NCBI RefSeq assembly: GCF_001427385.1
Contig: NZ_LMGJ01000005.1
Location: forward strand, 18,288-82,287
Direction of reading: 5' to 3'
Source: Mesorhizobium sp. Root157
GTDB taxonomy: Bacteria; Pseudomonadota; Alphaproteobacteria; Rhizobiales; Rhizobiaceae
Length of the DNA: 64,000 bases
In this document: piece by piece, positions 51,942 to 61,237 of the stretch
Position numbering within the stretch: the stretch's first letter is position 1
Layout: the number at the start of each line of letters is the position of its first letter
Made by a program: the position numbers and the translations under genes
The notes under the pieces: model-generated
What the model was told of the DNA's origin: nothing
The model's database searches: none
The model's input: only the letters and a program-made list of their open reading frames with translations

Positions 51942-51968
51942 GAGATGCCTTTAATTCCAATCGGCTTT

Positions 51969-52433
51969 TCAAGCGGCGTGCGAGGCCGGCGTATCCGATA
52001 AAAGCGCGTGGATGGCGGTCGCATCGCGCGTGCCGCGAATCTTGGCCACGGTGTCGCCATCACGCAGCACGCGCGCAATGCGCGACAGCGCCTTGAGGTG
52101 ATCGGCGCCTGCACCTTCCGGCGCCAGAAGCAGGAACACCAGATCGACGGGCTGGTCGTCGAGCGCCTCGAAATCAACGGGGGTCTCGAGACGTGCGAAC
52201 ACGCCGGTAATGCGCTTCACGCCGGCCAGCTTGCCGTGCGGTATGGCGATGCCGTTGCCGACGCCGGTCGAGCCCAGCCGCTCGCGCTGCAGGATCGTGT
52301 CGAATATATCGCGCTCCGGAATACCGGAAATCGCGGCTGCACGCTCCGACAAGAGCTGCAAGAGCTGCTTCTTGGAGTTCGCCTTCAACGCCGGCATGAT
52401 TGCCGGAACGTCGACAAGATCGTTCAGAGCCAT
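51969..52433 (-). CDS. ptsN: PTS IIA-like nitrogen-regulatory protein
   Basis: A 154-residue EIIA-Ntr. The phosphorylated histidine is in GIAIPHGKLAGVKR near residue 66, with LVFLLLAPEGAGADHLKALSRIARVL after it. Receives phosphate from the PTS-Ntr relay and regulates potassium, carbon and nitrogen functions. It is in its standard place behind rpoN and hpf, 68 bases from hpf. Confidence 0.95.
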   Translation of the reverse strand: MALNDLVDVPAIMPALKANSKKQLLQLLSERAAAISGIPERDIFDTILQRERLGSTGVGNGIAIPHGKLAGVKRITGVFARLETPVDFEALDDQPVDLVFLLLAPEGAGADHLKALSRIARVLRDGDTVAKIRGTRDATAIHALLSDTPASHAA

Positions 52434-52501
52434 TCTTGAAATTCCTCTGCTTCGCCTGCCGCAGCCGGCCGCCCTTAGCGTACCGGCTGTCTCTGCTATC
52501 C

Positions 52502-53080
52502 TTACGCGGTCTTGACCGCTGCCGGATCGATCCAGCCGATGTTTCCATCGGGCCGACGATAGACGATGTTGAGATGTTCGTTGCCGCCATTGCGGAACAC
52601 CAGGACCGCAATGCCCGTGGTGTCGAGTTCGATGACCGCTGAGGCGACCGACATGGTCTTCAGCGCCATGGTCGATTCGGCGACGATCGTGGGAGCAAAA
52701 TCCGCTGGAATGTCCTCGTCGTCATCGGCAAGCGGTTCCATCACCGCATAAGCCATGTCGGTGGAAACAGCCGCTGAATTCACAGGCGAATGTGACTTCA
52801 CCCGGCGATTGTAGCGTCGAAGCCGCGTTTCAAGGCGCTCAGCAGCCGCATCGAAAGCCAGGGAAGGATCCTGAGCCTCTCCCGTCGCGTGCAGCGAGGT
52901 GCCCGAATCCAACCGAATCATGCAATCGGCTGAAAAGCGCGAGCCCGATTTGATGACAGTGACCTGCCCTGAAAATCCGCGATCGAAATATTTGCCGATC
53001 GCTTCACCGACACGGTCGTTGATGCGCGTACGGAACGCATCGCCGATATCCATATGTTTTCCCGCTATGCGCAGTACCAT
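52502..53080 (-). CDS. hpf: Ribosome hibernation promoting factor, long form
   Basis: A 192-residue long HPF. The N-terminal domain (VLRIAGKHMDIGDAFRTRINDRV to about 100) binds the 30S subunit; a linker of ~30 residues leads to the C-terminal dimerisation domain with TGIAVLVFRNGGNEHLNIVYRR and IGWIDP, which joins two ribosomes into 100S particles. Between rpoN and ptsN. AAGGAAGG precedes the ATG, and a TATAAA -10-like box (53129-53124 on the minus strand) suggests its own promoter. Confidence 0.94.
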   Translation of the reverse strand: MVLRIAGKHMDIGDAFRTRINDRVGEAIGKYFDRGFSGQVTVIKSGSRFSADCMIRLDSGTSLHATGEAQDPSLAFDAAAERLETRLRRYNRRVKSHSPVNSAAVSTDMAYAVMEPLADDDEDIPADFAPTIVAESTMALKTMSVASAVIELDTTGIAVLVFRNGGNEHLNIVYRRPDGNIGWIDPAAVKTA

Positions 53081-53332
53081 CTGAATACTGACCTTCCTTG
53101 TTCAGGCTTCAAGCTATCTGGAGTTTATACCCGTGGTTTGTTCGTACAAGCCGCGCGGCGCCCCTTGCGCCGAATTTACGTCCGAACTTCCTGACGGTTA
53201 CAGACAGCCCGTTGCCCACGCTTCGCTGGCCATCCCAGTGGCGGACGTCTTGCCCGCTCCATGCGGGCGGGCTTCTAGCCACTTCACCGCGGCTTGTCAA
53301 CGAAACGCAAGGGTTGTGGAAAGTAGGACCGA

Positions 53333-54859
53333 TCAGCGCGCAGCCTTGGCAATCGCCTTTTTTTCGCGACGGCGCTGCACCGATGACGGAATATTCATGC
53401 CTTCCCGGTACTTGGCGACCGTACGTCGGGCGATATCGATGCCATCGTCCTTGAGCAGATCGACAATTATATCGTCCGACAGCACATCGCTTGCCGGTTC
53501 CTCATCGATCATTTGCTTGATGCGATCGCGCACCGCCGCCGACGAATGCGCGTCGCCTCCTCCGGACGCCGCGATCGCCGTTGTGAAGAAATAGCGCAGT
53601 TCGAACACGCCACGCGGCGTCAGCATGTATTTGTTGGCCGTTGCCCGGCTGACCGTGGATTCATGCATGCCGATGGCGTCTGCCACCGCCTTCAGGTTAA
53701 GCGGCTTCAGATGGCGTACGCCATGAACCAGGAAGGCATCCTGCTGGCGTACGATCTCGGAGGTCACCTTGAGGATGGTCTTGGCGCGCTGGTCGAGGCT
53801 GCGTGTCAGCCAATTGGCGCTTTGGAGGCATTCGCTGAGGAAATCCTTCTCCGCCTGGTTCCTCGCGTGGCTGGAGACATGGGCGAAATAGACCTGGTCG
53901 ACAAGAACACGCGGCAAGGTGTCGGGATTGAGTTCGACCGCCCAGCTGCCGTCGCTGGCGGGCCGCACTTCGACATCGGCAACGATGGCGTCGCTGACGC
54001 CGCTGGAAAAGGCCAGGCCCGGACGCGGATCGAGCGCCTTGATATCGGCCAGCATATCGAGCAGGTCTTCCTCGTCGACGCCGCAGATGCGCTTGAGCGC
54101 CTGGAAGTCGCGGCGTGCCAACAGATCGAGATTGGCCACCAGCGCCTGCATCGCGGGGTCCAGCCGATTGCGCGCGGCAAGCTGCAGGGACAGGCATTCG
54201 GCCAGGTCCCGTGCGAAGATGCCGGCGGGATCGAAGGTCCGGCAGGTGGCGAGCACGCCGGCGACCGTTGCCTCGTCGGTGCCAAGCCGTTCGGCAATTT
54301 CGACAAGCTCGGCGCGCAGATAGCCGATTTCGTCGAGGGCGTCGGCCAATTCGGCGGCGATCAGCCGAGCGGCGGGATCAATGAAGGCAAAAGCGATCTG
54401 TTCGCCGACATGGTCGCGCAGCGTCACCGCTGCAGCCGCCATGTCCTCCATGTCAAAACCCTCGGACGCTCCGCCAGATCCGCTACCCGAGGTCGATTTC
54501 CACTGGGCCGCAAGGTCCGGGCCGAGACGTTCTCTGGTGCCCGGATCGTCCGGAAACAGGTTTTCCAGCGAGGTATCCAGCTTTTGCGAAATCGCCTCGG
54601 AGGTCCATTCCGTCTCGTTGTCGAACCAATCGCCGTCACTCGCGGCGGCAGGGGTGGCTTCGGCTCCTGGTTCTGCTTCGCCTGGCGCGGCGTCTTGCAA
54701 TTCGGCTCGTTCAAGCAAGGGATTGCGCTCGATCTCCTCGTCGATGAACCGTTCAAGCTCGACCTGTGTGAATTGCAGCAGCCGAATCGACTGCATCAGT
54801 TGCGGCGTCATCACCAGCGACTGTGCTTGTCTCAGCTGTAGCTTGGCCGCGAGTGCCAT
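53333..54859 (-). CDS. rpoN: RNA polymerase sigma-54 factor
   Basis: A 508-residue sigma-54. Region I is glutamine/leucine-rich (LQLRQAQSLVMTPQLMQSIRLLQ, first 30 residues) and contacts activators; an acidic, Pro/Glu-rich region II follows at about 45-110; the core-binding region and helix-turn-helix lead to the diagnostic RpoN box ARRTVAKYRE near the C-terminus. Directs nitrogen and carbon regulons through enhancer-binding proteins. Upstream is lptB, downstream hpf and ptsN, the standard order. No -24/-12 promoter was spotted in the window. Confidence 0.97.
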   Translation of the reverse strand: MALAAKLQLRQAQSLVMTPQLMQSIRLLQFTQVELERFIDEEIERNPLLERAELQDAAPGEAEPGAEATPAAASDGDWFDNETEWTSEAISQKLDTSLENLFPDDPGTRERLGPDLAAQWKSTSGSGSGGASEGFDMEDMAAAAVTLRDHVGEQIAFAFIDPAARLIAAELADALDEIGYLRAELVEIAERLGTDEATVAGVLATCRTFDPAGIFARDLAECLSLQLAARNRLDPAMQALVANLDLLARRDFQALKRICGVDEEDLLDMLADIKALDPRPGLAFSSGVSDAIVADVEVRPASDGSWAVELNPDTLPRVLVDQVYFAHVSSHARNQAEKDFLSECLQSANWLTRSLDQRAKTILKVTSEIVRQQDAFLVHGVRHLKPLNLKAVADAIGMHESTVSRATANKYMLTPRGVFELRYFFTTAIAASGGGDAHSSAAVRDRIKQMIDEEPASDVLSDDIIVDLLKDDGIDIARRTVAKYREGMNIPSSVQRRREKKAIAKAAR

Positions 54860-55026
54860 CGTGTAAGGTCAATGCCTCCTTGTCGGCAGTTGGCCGGCAA
54901 CCGAGCAATTTGGGTCGAGCGATGAAATTGGCCCGTCTTTTGCTTGTCAAGAGAAGGCTTAGCAGATGAGGCTTACCGGAGCGTTAGCCGGGACAGGACG
55001 CCTGGGACTGGCCGCGCAGGAACAGC

Positions 55027-55839
55027 CTACAGCGTGAAACCCTCGCCAAGATAGAGCCGCCGCACGTCCGGATTGGCGACAACCTCCTCCGCACGTCCAT
55101 GCGTCAGCACCTCGCCGGCATGGATGATGTAGGCCCGGTCGATGAGACCCAGCGTCTCGCGCACATTGTGGTCGGTGATCAGGACACCGATACCGCGCGC
55201 CGTAAGATGGCGCACAAGCTGCTGGATGTCAGCCACGGCAATCGGATCGATGCCGGCGAAAGGCTCGTCCAGCAGCATGTAGGCGGGCCGGCTGGCCAGC
55301 GCGCGGGCGATTTCCAGCCGCCGCCTCTCGCCGCCCGAAAGAGCCATGGACGGCGCATTGCGCAGATGGCTGATGTGGAATTCCTCAAGCAGTTCGTCGA
55401 GGTTCTTCTCGCGCTCCTTGCGGCTTTTCTCCACCACTTCGAGGACAGCCCGAATGTTCTGCTCGACAGTCAAACCCCTGAAGATCGAGGTTTCCTGCGG
55501 CAGATAGCCGATGCCAAGCCTTGCACGCCGGTACATCGGCATCGAGGTGACATCGTAGCCATCGATCTCGATGGTGCCCTCATCGACCGGCACAAGGCCC
55601 GTCACCATATAGAAGCAAGTCGTCTTGCCGGCACCGTTGGGGCCAAGCAGCCCGACAGCCTCACCAGCCCGCACGCCGAGCGACACGCCGCTCACCACCT
55701 TGCGGCCCTTGTAGCTCTTCGACAGACCCCTGGCGATCAGGGTGCCCTTCAGCTTGGGAGACGAGGACTGGGCCTTCGCAGGGGTGGCCGACCTTGAGGC
55801 TCCCCACGTCGGCAGGCGCAACTTGGGAAATGAAATCAT
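55027..55839 (-). CDS. lptB: LPS export ABC transporter ATP-binding protein
   Basis: A 270-residue ATPase of the lipopolysaccharide transport machine. Walker [10 protein letters not shown] (about 63-71), signature [15 protein letters not shown], Walker [14 protein letters not shown] and the switch His in LITDHNVRE are intact. A ~30-residue Ser/Ala-rich N-terminal extension precedes the core. Its ATG shares one base with the lptA stop (TGATG), so translation is coupled. The frame extension upstream is dropped. Confidence 0.95.
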   Translation of the reverse strand: MISFPKLRLPTWGASRSATPAKAQSSSPKLKGTLIARGLSKSYKGRKVVSGVSLGVRAGEAVGLLGPNGAGKTTCFYMVTGLVPVDEGTIEIDGYDVTSMPMYRRARLGIGYLPQETSIFRGLTVEQNIRAVLEVVEKSRKEREKNLDELLEEFHISHLRNAPSMALSGGERRRLEIARALASRPAYMLLDEPFAGIDPIAVADIQQLVRHLTARGIGVLITDHNVRETLGLIDRAYIIHAGEVLTHGRAEEVVANPDVRRLYLGEGFTL

Positions 55840-56411
55840 CAGGGTTTCTGCGAACCCGGGGTGATCGACATCATGACGCGGCCGCCGCAGGCATCGACCT
55901 GCGCCAACCCGGTTTTCATCTGAACGGTCAGCTTGCAACCCACCAGCACGTTGGCGCCATCGGACAAAACGACCTTTTCGCCGGAAAGAACCAGTACCTC
56001 GCTCTTCATGTCGAACGTGCCTTTGTCGCCGGTGGCGACCTGGGTGTCGGACTTGATGTAGACCTTGCCGTCGACCTCGAGGTGATCGATGCTGGCGGTT
56101 CCGGTGGTGGCCGAGCCAGCGGCGCTGGAGCCGGAGGCAGCCCCCTGGTCCTTGGCATAATAGACCTTCATGCTGCCGGCCTTGAGCACCGTCGCACCCT
56201 GGACGACGTTCACATTGCCGGTGAAGATGGCGACGCTGTCGCCTTCACGCACCTCGAGCTTGTCGCTTTCAATCTGAATGGGTTGGTCGCCCGAGAGCTT
56301 GAGGCCGGACATCTTGCTGGTTGCGCTCGACTGAGCCAATGCCGGCGCCATCACAACAAGGGACAAGACCGATGCAAGGGCTGCACGCCTCATCGAATCA
56401 CTGCGTTGCAT
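55839..56411 (-). CDS. lptA: LPS transport periplasmic protein LptA
   Basis: A 190-residue OstA/LptA-type protein. Signal peptide to about residue 27 ([17 protein letters not shown]). The mature OstA domain begins at [18 protein letters not shown], with repeating beta strands through VYYAKDQG and [13 protein letters not shown] ~20-residue Ser/Gly/Ala insertion lies in the middle. The start at 56411 has CGGAGAG six bases upstream and overlaps lptC by 14 bases; ATG 56393 is the alternative. Bridges LPS across the periplasm. Confidence 0.9.
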   Translation of the reverse strand: MQRSDSMRRAALASVLSLVVMAPALAQSSATSKMSGLKLSGDQPIQIESDKLEVREGDSVAIFTGNVNVVQGATVLKAGSMKVYYAKDQGAASGSSAAGSATTGTASIDHLEVDGKVYIKSDTQVATGDKGTFDMKSEVLVLSGEKVVLSDGANVLVGCKLTVQMKTGLAQVDACGGRVMMSITPGSQKP

Positions 56412-57132
56412 TCGGCTCTCCGCTTGTCTTGTTGGCCGCCTTGGCTTTGGCGGGGTCGATATTGACGCGAACACGTTTCTCGAAGATCAACACCTTGCCG
56501 TTGTCTTCGACCGACATCGCCTGCGAAGTGATGCGCGATCCGGCGCGGCTGATGTCGACGGGTTCGGTTGTCTTCATATTGCCTTTGCCCATGTCGAGAA
56601 AGGCCGATTTCAGTTTCGCAACCATTCCGTCCGTCGTGGTGATGGTGATTGCGCTATTGAGATCGAGCGTATTTTTCTCGCGGTCATATATCCCCGTCGA
56701 GGCGTCGACGACAGCCGTGGTCTCGGCGTCGATTGGAAGCCGGGCGCTGATGCCCTCCAGCGCAATGACGCTTTCCTTCGAGACTTCCTGGATCGCCCTG
56801 ACCGCGGTCATGGCATAAGGCAGGTTATGCTTGGTGAAGCCCTCCAGCTTGGGATTGGCCATCACCAGCTTGCCGTCGGAAAACGCACTGTCATCGGTCT
56901 TGACCACAACGGTGACCGGCGTGACCAGATAGGAATAAATCGGAAAAGCGATCATGATCGCCAACGCCACCAGCGGCAAAACGAACTTCAGCCGCCTCAC
57001 CCGGCGTGAGTGCTGCTGTGCGCGGCCGAATGCAGCGGCACGATCCGCCGCTGAACCGTCCTCAAAATCGCCATTGGCCGATGGCGCGATGTGCGCGCCA
57101 TCCTGGCTGGCCGGTTTTGTCGATCGCGCCAC
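56398..57132 (-). CDS. lptC: LPS export protein LptC
   Basis: A 244-residue bitopic protein. After a ~45-residue cytosolic segment comes a membrane helix (LKFVLPLVALAIMIAFPIYSYLV, about 48-70), then the periplasmic OstA-like jellyroll with LVMANPKLEGF and repeated strands up to EPVDISRAGSRITSQAM. The N-terminus is longer than in enteric LptC, as is usual in rhizobia. First gene of lptC-lptA-lptB. Confidence 0.9.
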   Translation of the reverse strand: MARSTKPASQDGAHIAPSANGDFEDGSAADRAAAFGRAQQHSRRVRRLKFVLPLVALAIMIAFPIYSYLVTPVTVVVKTDDSAFSDGKLVMANPKLEGFTKHNLPYAMTAVRAIQEVSKESVIALEGISARLPIDAETTAVVDASTGIYDREKNTLDLNSAITITTTDGMVAKLKSAFLDMGKGNMKTTEPVDISRAGSRITSQAMSVEDNGKVLIFEKRVRVNIDPAKAKAANKTSGEPNATQ

Positions 57133-57410
57133 TATTGCTGCTTTCTCAAGCGAATAAGCCCCTCGAATGCCGACCTATAGTTCGGCACGCCGAGGCTTTC
57201 AAACAACCACAAGCGAACTAAAACTGCAAAAATATGACGTTTGCCCGTGCACTCGCACAGGAATTATCGCCTGCAAGGATACACGATGCTCAAAAACCCG
57301 CGCAAGAGGGTGGTGCGGATGGCTGCGCGGAATGTTGATGGCGGAAAGCGGTGGCGGCAGGCCTGCGCATGCACTAGATGTGTTGGCCCAAGTTCCGAAC
57401 GAGGCTAGAC

Positions 57411-58367
57411 ATGCCGCTGAGAGCCGATGACTTGATCGACCGCCGCAGGTTGCGGCGCAAGCTGACCTTCTGGCGCGCAGCCGCAATGGCCGTCGCCGCC
57501 ATCGGCCTGATCGCCTTCGCGGCATGGGTCTACGACGACGAGTTCACCGGAACCGGCGCCACCCATATTGCCAAGGTCAAGATCGAAGGAACCATCACCG
57601 AAGACGAGGAATTGCTCGGACGGCTGGAGAAGATTCGACAGTCGCCGCGCGTGGCGGGCGTGATCCTCCAGATTGATTCGCCCGGCGGCACCACCGCCGG
57701 TGGTGAAGCAATCTATGAAGAAGTGCGCAAGATCGCGGCAGAAAAACCTGTCGTGGCATCGGTCGGCACGCTGGCGGCGTCGGCCGGCTACATGATCGCC
57801 AGCGCCGCCGACCATATCGTGGCCCGCAAGTCCTCGATCGTCGGCTCGATCGGCGTCCTCATCCAGTTTCCCGATGTGACCGGCTTGATGGACAAGATCG
57901 GCGTCAAGCTCGAAGAGGTGAAATCCTCACCGCTAAAGGCCGAACCGTCGCCCTTCAATCCGACAACCGAAGACGAGCGCACGATGGTGCGCAAACTCAT
58001 CATGGACAGCTACGACTGGTTTGTCGGCATTGTCGCGGAGCGGCGGCAGATGACGAGGCCGCAGGTGCTTGCCCTGGCCGATGGCTCCATCTTCACCGGC
58101 AGGCAAGCGCTTGAAAACAAGCTGGTCGATGCTGTCGGCGGCGAGGACGTGGCGCTTGACTGGCTTGCCACCAAGGGCGTCGATACCAAGCTCAAGGTAA
58201 TCGAGTGGAAGGACACAGGTAGCGGAACGGGGCTGCTGTTTTCCAAGGCGTTGTCCCGCACTGTCTCGCGCGCGCTCGGATTGCCAGAATACAGTGGGGA
58301 GGTGCTTCAGGAATTGGGAGCCGACCGCTTGTTCCTTGACGGTCTCGTCTCGGTCTGGCACCCTTGA
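57411..58367 (+). CDS. sppA: Signal peptide peptidase SppA
   Basis: A 318-residue membrane-anchored Clp-fold protease of the short SppA (67K-half) type. A membrane helix spans about 23-41 (AAAMAVAAIGLIAFAAWVY). The catalytic Ser is in TLAASAGYMIASAADH, and the oxyanion stretch is IDSPGGTTAGGEAIY. The Lys that completes the dyad is expected further on but is not certain by eye. ATG 57411 follows GAGG. Cleaves remnant signal peptides in the membrane. Followed by ihfB, its usual neighbour. Confidence 0.93.
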   Translation: MPLRADDLIDRRRLRRKLTFWRAAAMAVAAIGLIAFAAWVYDDEFTGTGATHIAKVKIEGTITEDEELLGRLEKIRQSPRVAGVILQIDSPGGTTAGGEAIYEEVRKIAAEKPVVASVGTLAASAGYMIASAADHIVARKSSIVGSIGVLIQFPDVTGLMDKIGVKLEEVKSSPLKAEPSPFNPTTEDERTMVRKLIMDSYDWFVGIVAERRQMTRPQVLALADGSIFTGRQALENKLVDAVGGEDVALDWLATKGVDTKLKVIEWKDTGSGTGLLFSKALSRTVSRALGLPEYSGEVLQELGADRLFLDGLVSVWHP

Positions 58368-58450
58368 CAGGCCCTCTGCGGAGTGAAAAAAGCAAATAAA
58401 ATCATTCGCATAATTTTAAATGGCGTATTTTGAGGAAGGGGATCGCTCGC

Positions 58451-58735
58451 ATGATCAAGTCTGAACTCGTGCAAATTATCGCCACGCGCAATCCGCATCT
58501 TTTCCTGCGCGATGTCGAAAATATCGTCGGCGCGGTGTTCGATGAGATCACCGATGCTCTCGCCGAAGGCAACCGCGTCGAGCTGCGTGGCTTCGGAGCC
58601 TTTTCGGTCAAGAACCGCCCTGCCCGCACTGGCCGCAACCCGCGCACCGGCGAATCCGTCGACGTGGAAGAGAAGTGGGTGCCGTTCTTCAAGACCGGCA
58701 AGGAGTTGCGTGAAAAGCTGAACGGCGCCAAGTAG
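58451..58735 (+). CDS. ihfB: Integration host factor subunit beta
   Basis: A 94-residue DNA-bending protein of the HU/IHF family. [35 protein letters not shown] and the beta-arm with [20 protein letters not shown] are all present; the intercalating Pro lies in RNPRTG. Pairs with the alpha subunit encoded elsewhere. The ATG at 58451 is preceded by an AT-rich block with GAGGAAGGGG between. The 84-base gap to sppA is unusually AT-rich. Confidence 0.95.
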   Translation: MIKSELVQIIATRNPHLFLRDVENIVGAVFDEITDALAEGNRVELRGFGAFSVKNRPARTGRNPRTGESVDVEEKWVPFFKTGKELREKLNGAK

Positions 58736-58757
58736 GCGCCGAACCGGCGGGAAATCC

Positions 58758-59093
58758 ATGGTCAACCGTGTTGCACTGGTCGTTATCATCGTGCCGCTGG
58801 CGATTATCCTGATCGCGCTGGCGGTTGCCAACCGCGAACTGGTCGCCTTCACCGTCGATCCGTTCAATCCCGGCAATCCGGCGCTGACCTACACGCTGCC
58901 TTTCTTTGTTTTCCTGTTCGCCGCTCTTGCTCTCGGTATGCTCGTCGGCAGCCTTGCCACCTGGGTTAGACAGGGGCGTTACCGCAAGCTGGCACGCCAG
59001 CGCGGCGTCGAGGCCGAAAGCCTCAGGCAAGCCGCCGTCCGGCCGGCTGCCGCCCCTCGGCAAGGTCCGGCTTTGCCGGGGCCAGCCAACTGA
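58758..59093 (+). CDS. LapA (DUF1049) domain membrane protein
   Basis: A 111-residue protein with two membrane helices (about 4-24, VALVVIIVPLAIILIALAVAN, and 47-70, LPFFVFLFAALALGMLVGSL) and a short basic cytosolic tail ending Pro-rich. This is the LapA/LapA_dom layout; LapA proteins affect LPS assembly and quality control. Follows ihfB by 22 bases, as in other rhizobia, and is likely co-transcribed. Confidence 0.88.
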   Translation: MVNRVALVVIIVPLAIILIALAVANRELVAFTVDPFNPGNPALTYTLPFFVFLFAALALGMLVGSLATWVRQGRYRKLARQRGVEAESLRQAAVRPAAAPRQGPALPGPAN

Positions 59094-59130
59094 TACGGTA
59101 GCCGCCAGTCCATCCGTCGCGGAGTTTTCA

Positions 59131-60096
59131 ATGCTCACAATCTCGGCCGCCGATGTGGATCGCGCCCTGACGTTCCCAACCTTGGTCGAGACCTTGCGCA
59201 CGGCTTTTCGTGAAGGCGCCGTGCAGCCGGTGCGCCATCACCATACCGTCGAGCGGCCCGATGGTGCTGCCTCGACCTTGCTGCTGATGCCGGCCTGGAC
59301 GGATTTCAACGCAGCCGGCACCTCGGCCAACGGCCATATAGGCGTCAAGATCGTGACGGTGTCGACCGACAACAACGCCGTCGGCAAGCCAGCCGTGATG
59401 GGGCTCTACTTGCTTTTGAACGGTGCGACCGGCGAACCGGAGGCCTTGATCGACGGCCAGCGCCTGACGCAGTGGCGCACCGCTTGTGCTTCCGCCCTAG
59501 CCGCGTCCTATCTGGCGCGAGAAGATGCTTCGCGTTTACTGGTCATCGGCGCCGGTGCCCTGTCGCATTTCCTCGCCAGGGCGCATTCCGCAGTGCGCCC
59601 GATCAAGACGATCCGCATCTGGAACCGCACGCCGGCCAACGCCGAAAAGGTTGCAACGCAACTGCGCGCCGAAGGGTTGCCCGCAGAAGCCGCTACCGAC
59701 CTCGATAGCGAACTGGCCAAGGCCGACATTATCTCGTCCGCGACGATCTCGACCACCCCACTGGTCAAGGGCGCTTTGCTGAAGGCCGGCGTGCATGTCG
59801 ATCTGGTTGGCGGCTTTACGCCCGACATGCGAGAGAGCGACGATGCCGCCATTTCGCGCGCCGCTGTCTTTGTCGATACCCGCGCCGGTGCGACCAAGGA
59901 AGCCGGCGACATTGTCCAGCCGTTGGCTTCCGGCATCCTCAAGTCGGAAGGCATCGTCGCCGACCTGCACGAACTGGCGCGCGGCGAAAAGAGGGGCCGC
60001 ACGGACGCTGCCCAGATCACCCTGTTCAAATCGGTAGGGGCCGCACTCGAAGACCTCGCCGCCGGTATCGCTGTCTACAAGGCCCTGCGTTCCTGA
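59131..60096 (+). CDS. Ornithine cyclodeaminase/mu-crystallin family protein
   Basis: A 321-residue NAD(P)-binding enzyme. The substrate half has MPAWTDFNAAGTSANGHIGVK with a Lys at the expected catalytic spot, and the Rossmann motif LLVIGAGALSHFLARAH lies at about 133-149. Family members are ornithine cyclodeaminases, alanine dehydrogenases or ketimine reductases, so the exact reaction is undecided. GGAG is six bases upstream of the ATG at 59131; the longer frame is a shadow of the LapA gene. In many relatives trp genes follow lapA; here this gene does. Confidence 0.85.
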   Translation: MLTISAADVDRALTFPTLVETLRTAFREGAVQPVRHHHTVERPDGAASTLLLMPAWTDFNAAGTSANGHIGVKIVTVSTDNNAVGKPAVMGLYLLLNGATGEPEALIDGQRLTQWRTACASALAASYLAREDASRLLVIGAGALSHFLARAHSAVRPIKTIRIWNRTPANAEKVATQLRAEGLPAEAATDLDSELAKADIISSATISTTPLVKGALLKAGVHVDLVGGFTPDMRESDDAAISRAAVFVDTRAGATKEAGDIVQPLASGILKSEGIVADLHELARGEKRGRTDAAQITLFKSVGAALEDLAAGIAVYKALRS

Positions 60097-60163
60097 CGCA
60101 GTTTGTTGCGGAGGCTCGGCGCCTGTGCCAAAAGCGGCGCTGTCGTCCGGGAGATGTACGCCC

Positions 60164-61237
60164 TTGAAATCCTTTCGCGATCAACGCCGCGACAACCGCC
60201 AGCACCAGGCCGTCAAGCCGCGCGCCGGTCAGGTTGGTCAGCGCGACGCCGGCCCGCAGCAGGGAGGCCCTAAGCCAAAGCGCGAGGAGCGCCTGCAACC
60301 CAAGCCGGAACTGCGCGTCCTTGCACGTCGCGAAGGCGCCTTACCCGGCGAAAGATTGCCGCTGGTCCTCGAAGTCGCACCCAACGCCGATTATGCCCTG
60401 CTGGACAGCGGTGGCGGCGAAAAGCTCGAGCAATACGGCCCCTATCGCATCGTCCGCCCCGAAGGCCAGGCGATCTGGCAACGCGCCCTGCCGGCCAGGG
60501 AATGGGACCGCGCCGATGCCGTCTTCACCGGTGATACCGACGAGGAAGGCATGGGCCGTTGGCGCTTTCCGAAGACGCCCCTCGGCGAAACCTGGCCGAT
60601 GAAGCATGACGGTCTCGACTACCTCGGCCGGTTCACGTCTTTCCGCCATGTCGGCGTCTTTCCCGAACAGGCTTCGCACTGGGACCATATGGCTTCCCTC
60701 ATCGTAGCGGCGAAACGTCCGGTGAAGGTGCTCAACCTGTTCGGCTATACCGGCCTTGCCTCGCTGGTCGCCGCCCGCGCCGGGGCCGAAGTCACCCATG
60801 TCGACGCTTCGAAAAAGGCGATCGGCTGGGCGCGCGAGAACCAGGAGATTGCCCGGCTGGCCGACAAGCCGATCCGCTGGATCGTCGAGGATGCGATGAA
60901 ATTCGCCGAGCGCGAGGAGCGCCGCGGCAGCCGCTACGACATCATCCTGTTCGACCCGCCCGCCTATGGCCGCGGCCCCAAGGGCGAGGTGTGGCAATTG
61001 TTCGAACACCTGCCGGCGCTGACCGACATCTGCCGCTCGATCCTGACGCCGAAGCCGCTCGCCGTCGTGCTCACCGCCTATTCCATCAGGGCTTCGTTCT
61101 TCGCCATTCATGCGCTGATGCGCGATACCTTCGCCGGCATGGGCGGGCGGGTGGAATCGGGCGAACTGATCATCCGAGAGCAATCGGCCGGACGGGCGCT
61201 TTCCACATCCCTCTTTTCGCGTTGGGTGGCCCAATGA
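60164..61237 (+). CDS. Class I SAM-dependent RNA methyltransferase (RlmI/COG1092-like)
   Basis: About 357 residues. A basic, Gln/Arg-rich N-terminal stretch precedes a beta-rich segment (DYALLDSGGGEKLEQYG) and the Rossmann methyltransferase core: VLNLFGYTGLASLVAARAGA (SAM loop, about 194-213), DASKKAI, and the catalytic-type FDPPAYGRG. The separate N-terminal PUA domain of enteric RlmI is not evident. Likely modifies 23S rRNA, though the site is unknown. The start is uncertain: TTG 60164 has GGGAG 11 bases upstream, GTG 60125 has nothing. Confidence 0.82.
   Translation: MKSFRDQRRDNRQHQAVKPRAGQVGQRDAGPQQGGPKPKREERLQPKPELRVLARREGALPGERLPLVLEVAPNADYALLDSGGGEKLEQYGPYRIVRPEGQAIWQRALPAREWDRADAVFTGDTDEEGMGRWRFPKTPLGETWPMKHDGLDYLGRFTSFRHVGVFPEQASHWDHMASLIVAAKRPVKVLNLFGYTGLASLVAARAGAEVTHVDASKKAIGWARENQEIARLADKPIRWIVEDAMKFAEREERRGSRYDIILFDPPAYGRGPKGEVWQLFEHLPALTDICRSILTPKPLAVVLTAYSIRASFFAIHALMRDTFAGMGGRVESGELIIREQSAGRALSTSLFSRWVAQ

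Noticed and set aside
53098..53454. 118-residue plus-strand open frame between hpf and rpoN
   Set aside because: Runs into antisense of rpoN, no ribosome site or family resemblance.
58906..59130. N-terminal extension of the ornithine cyclodeaminase-like protein
   Set aside because: This part is LapA read in another frame; the ATG at 59131 has a good ribosome site.
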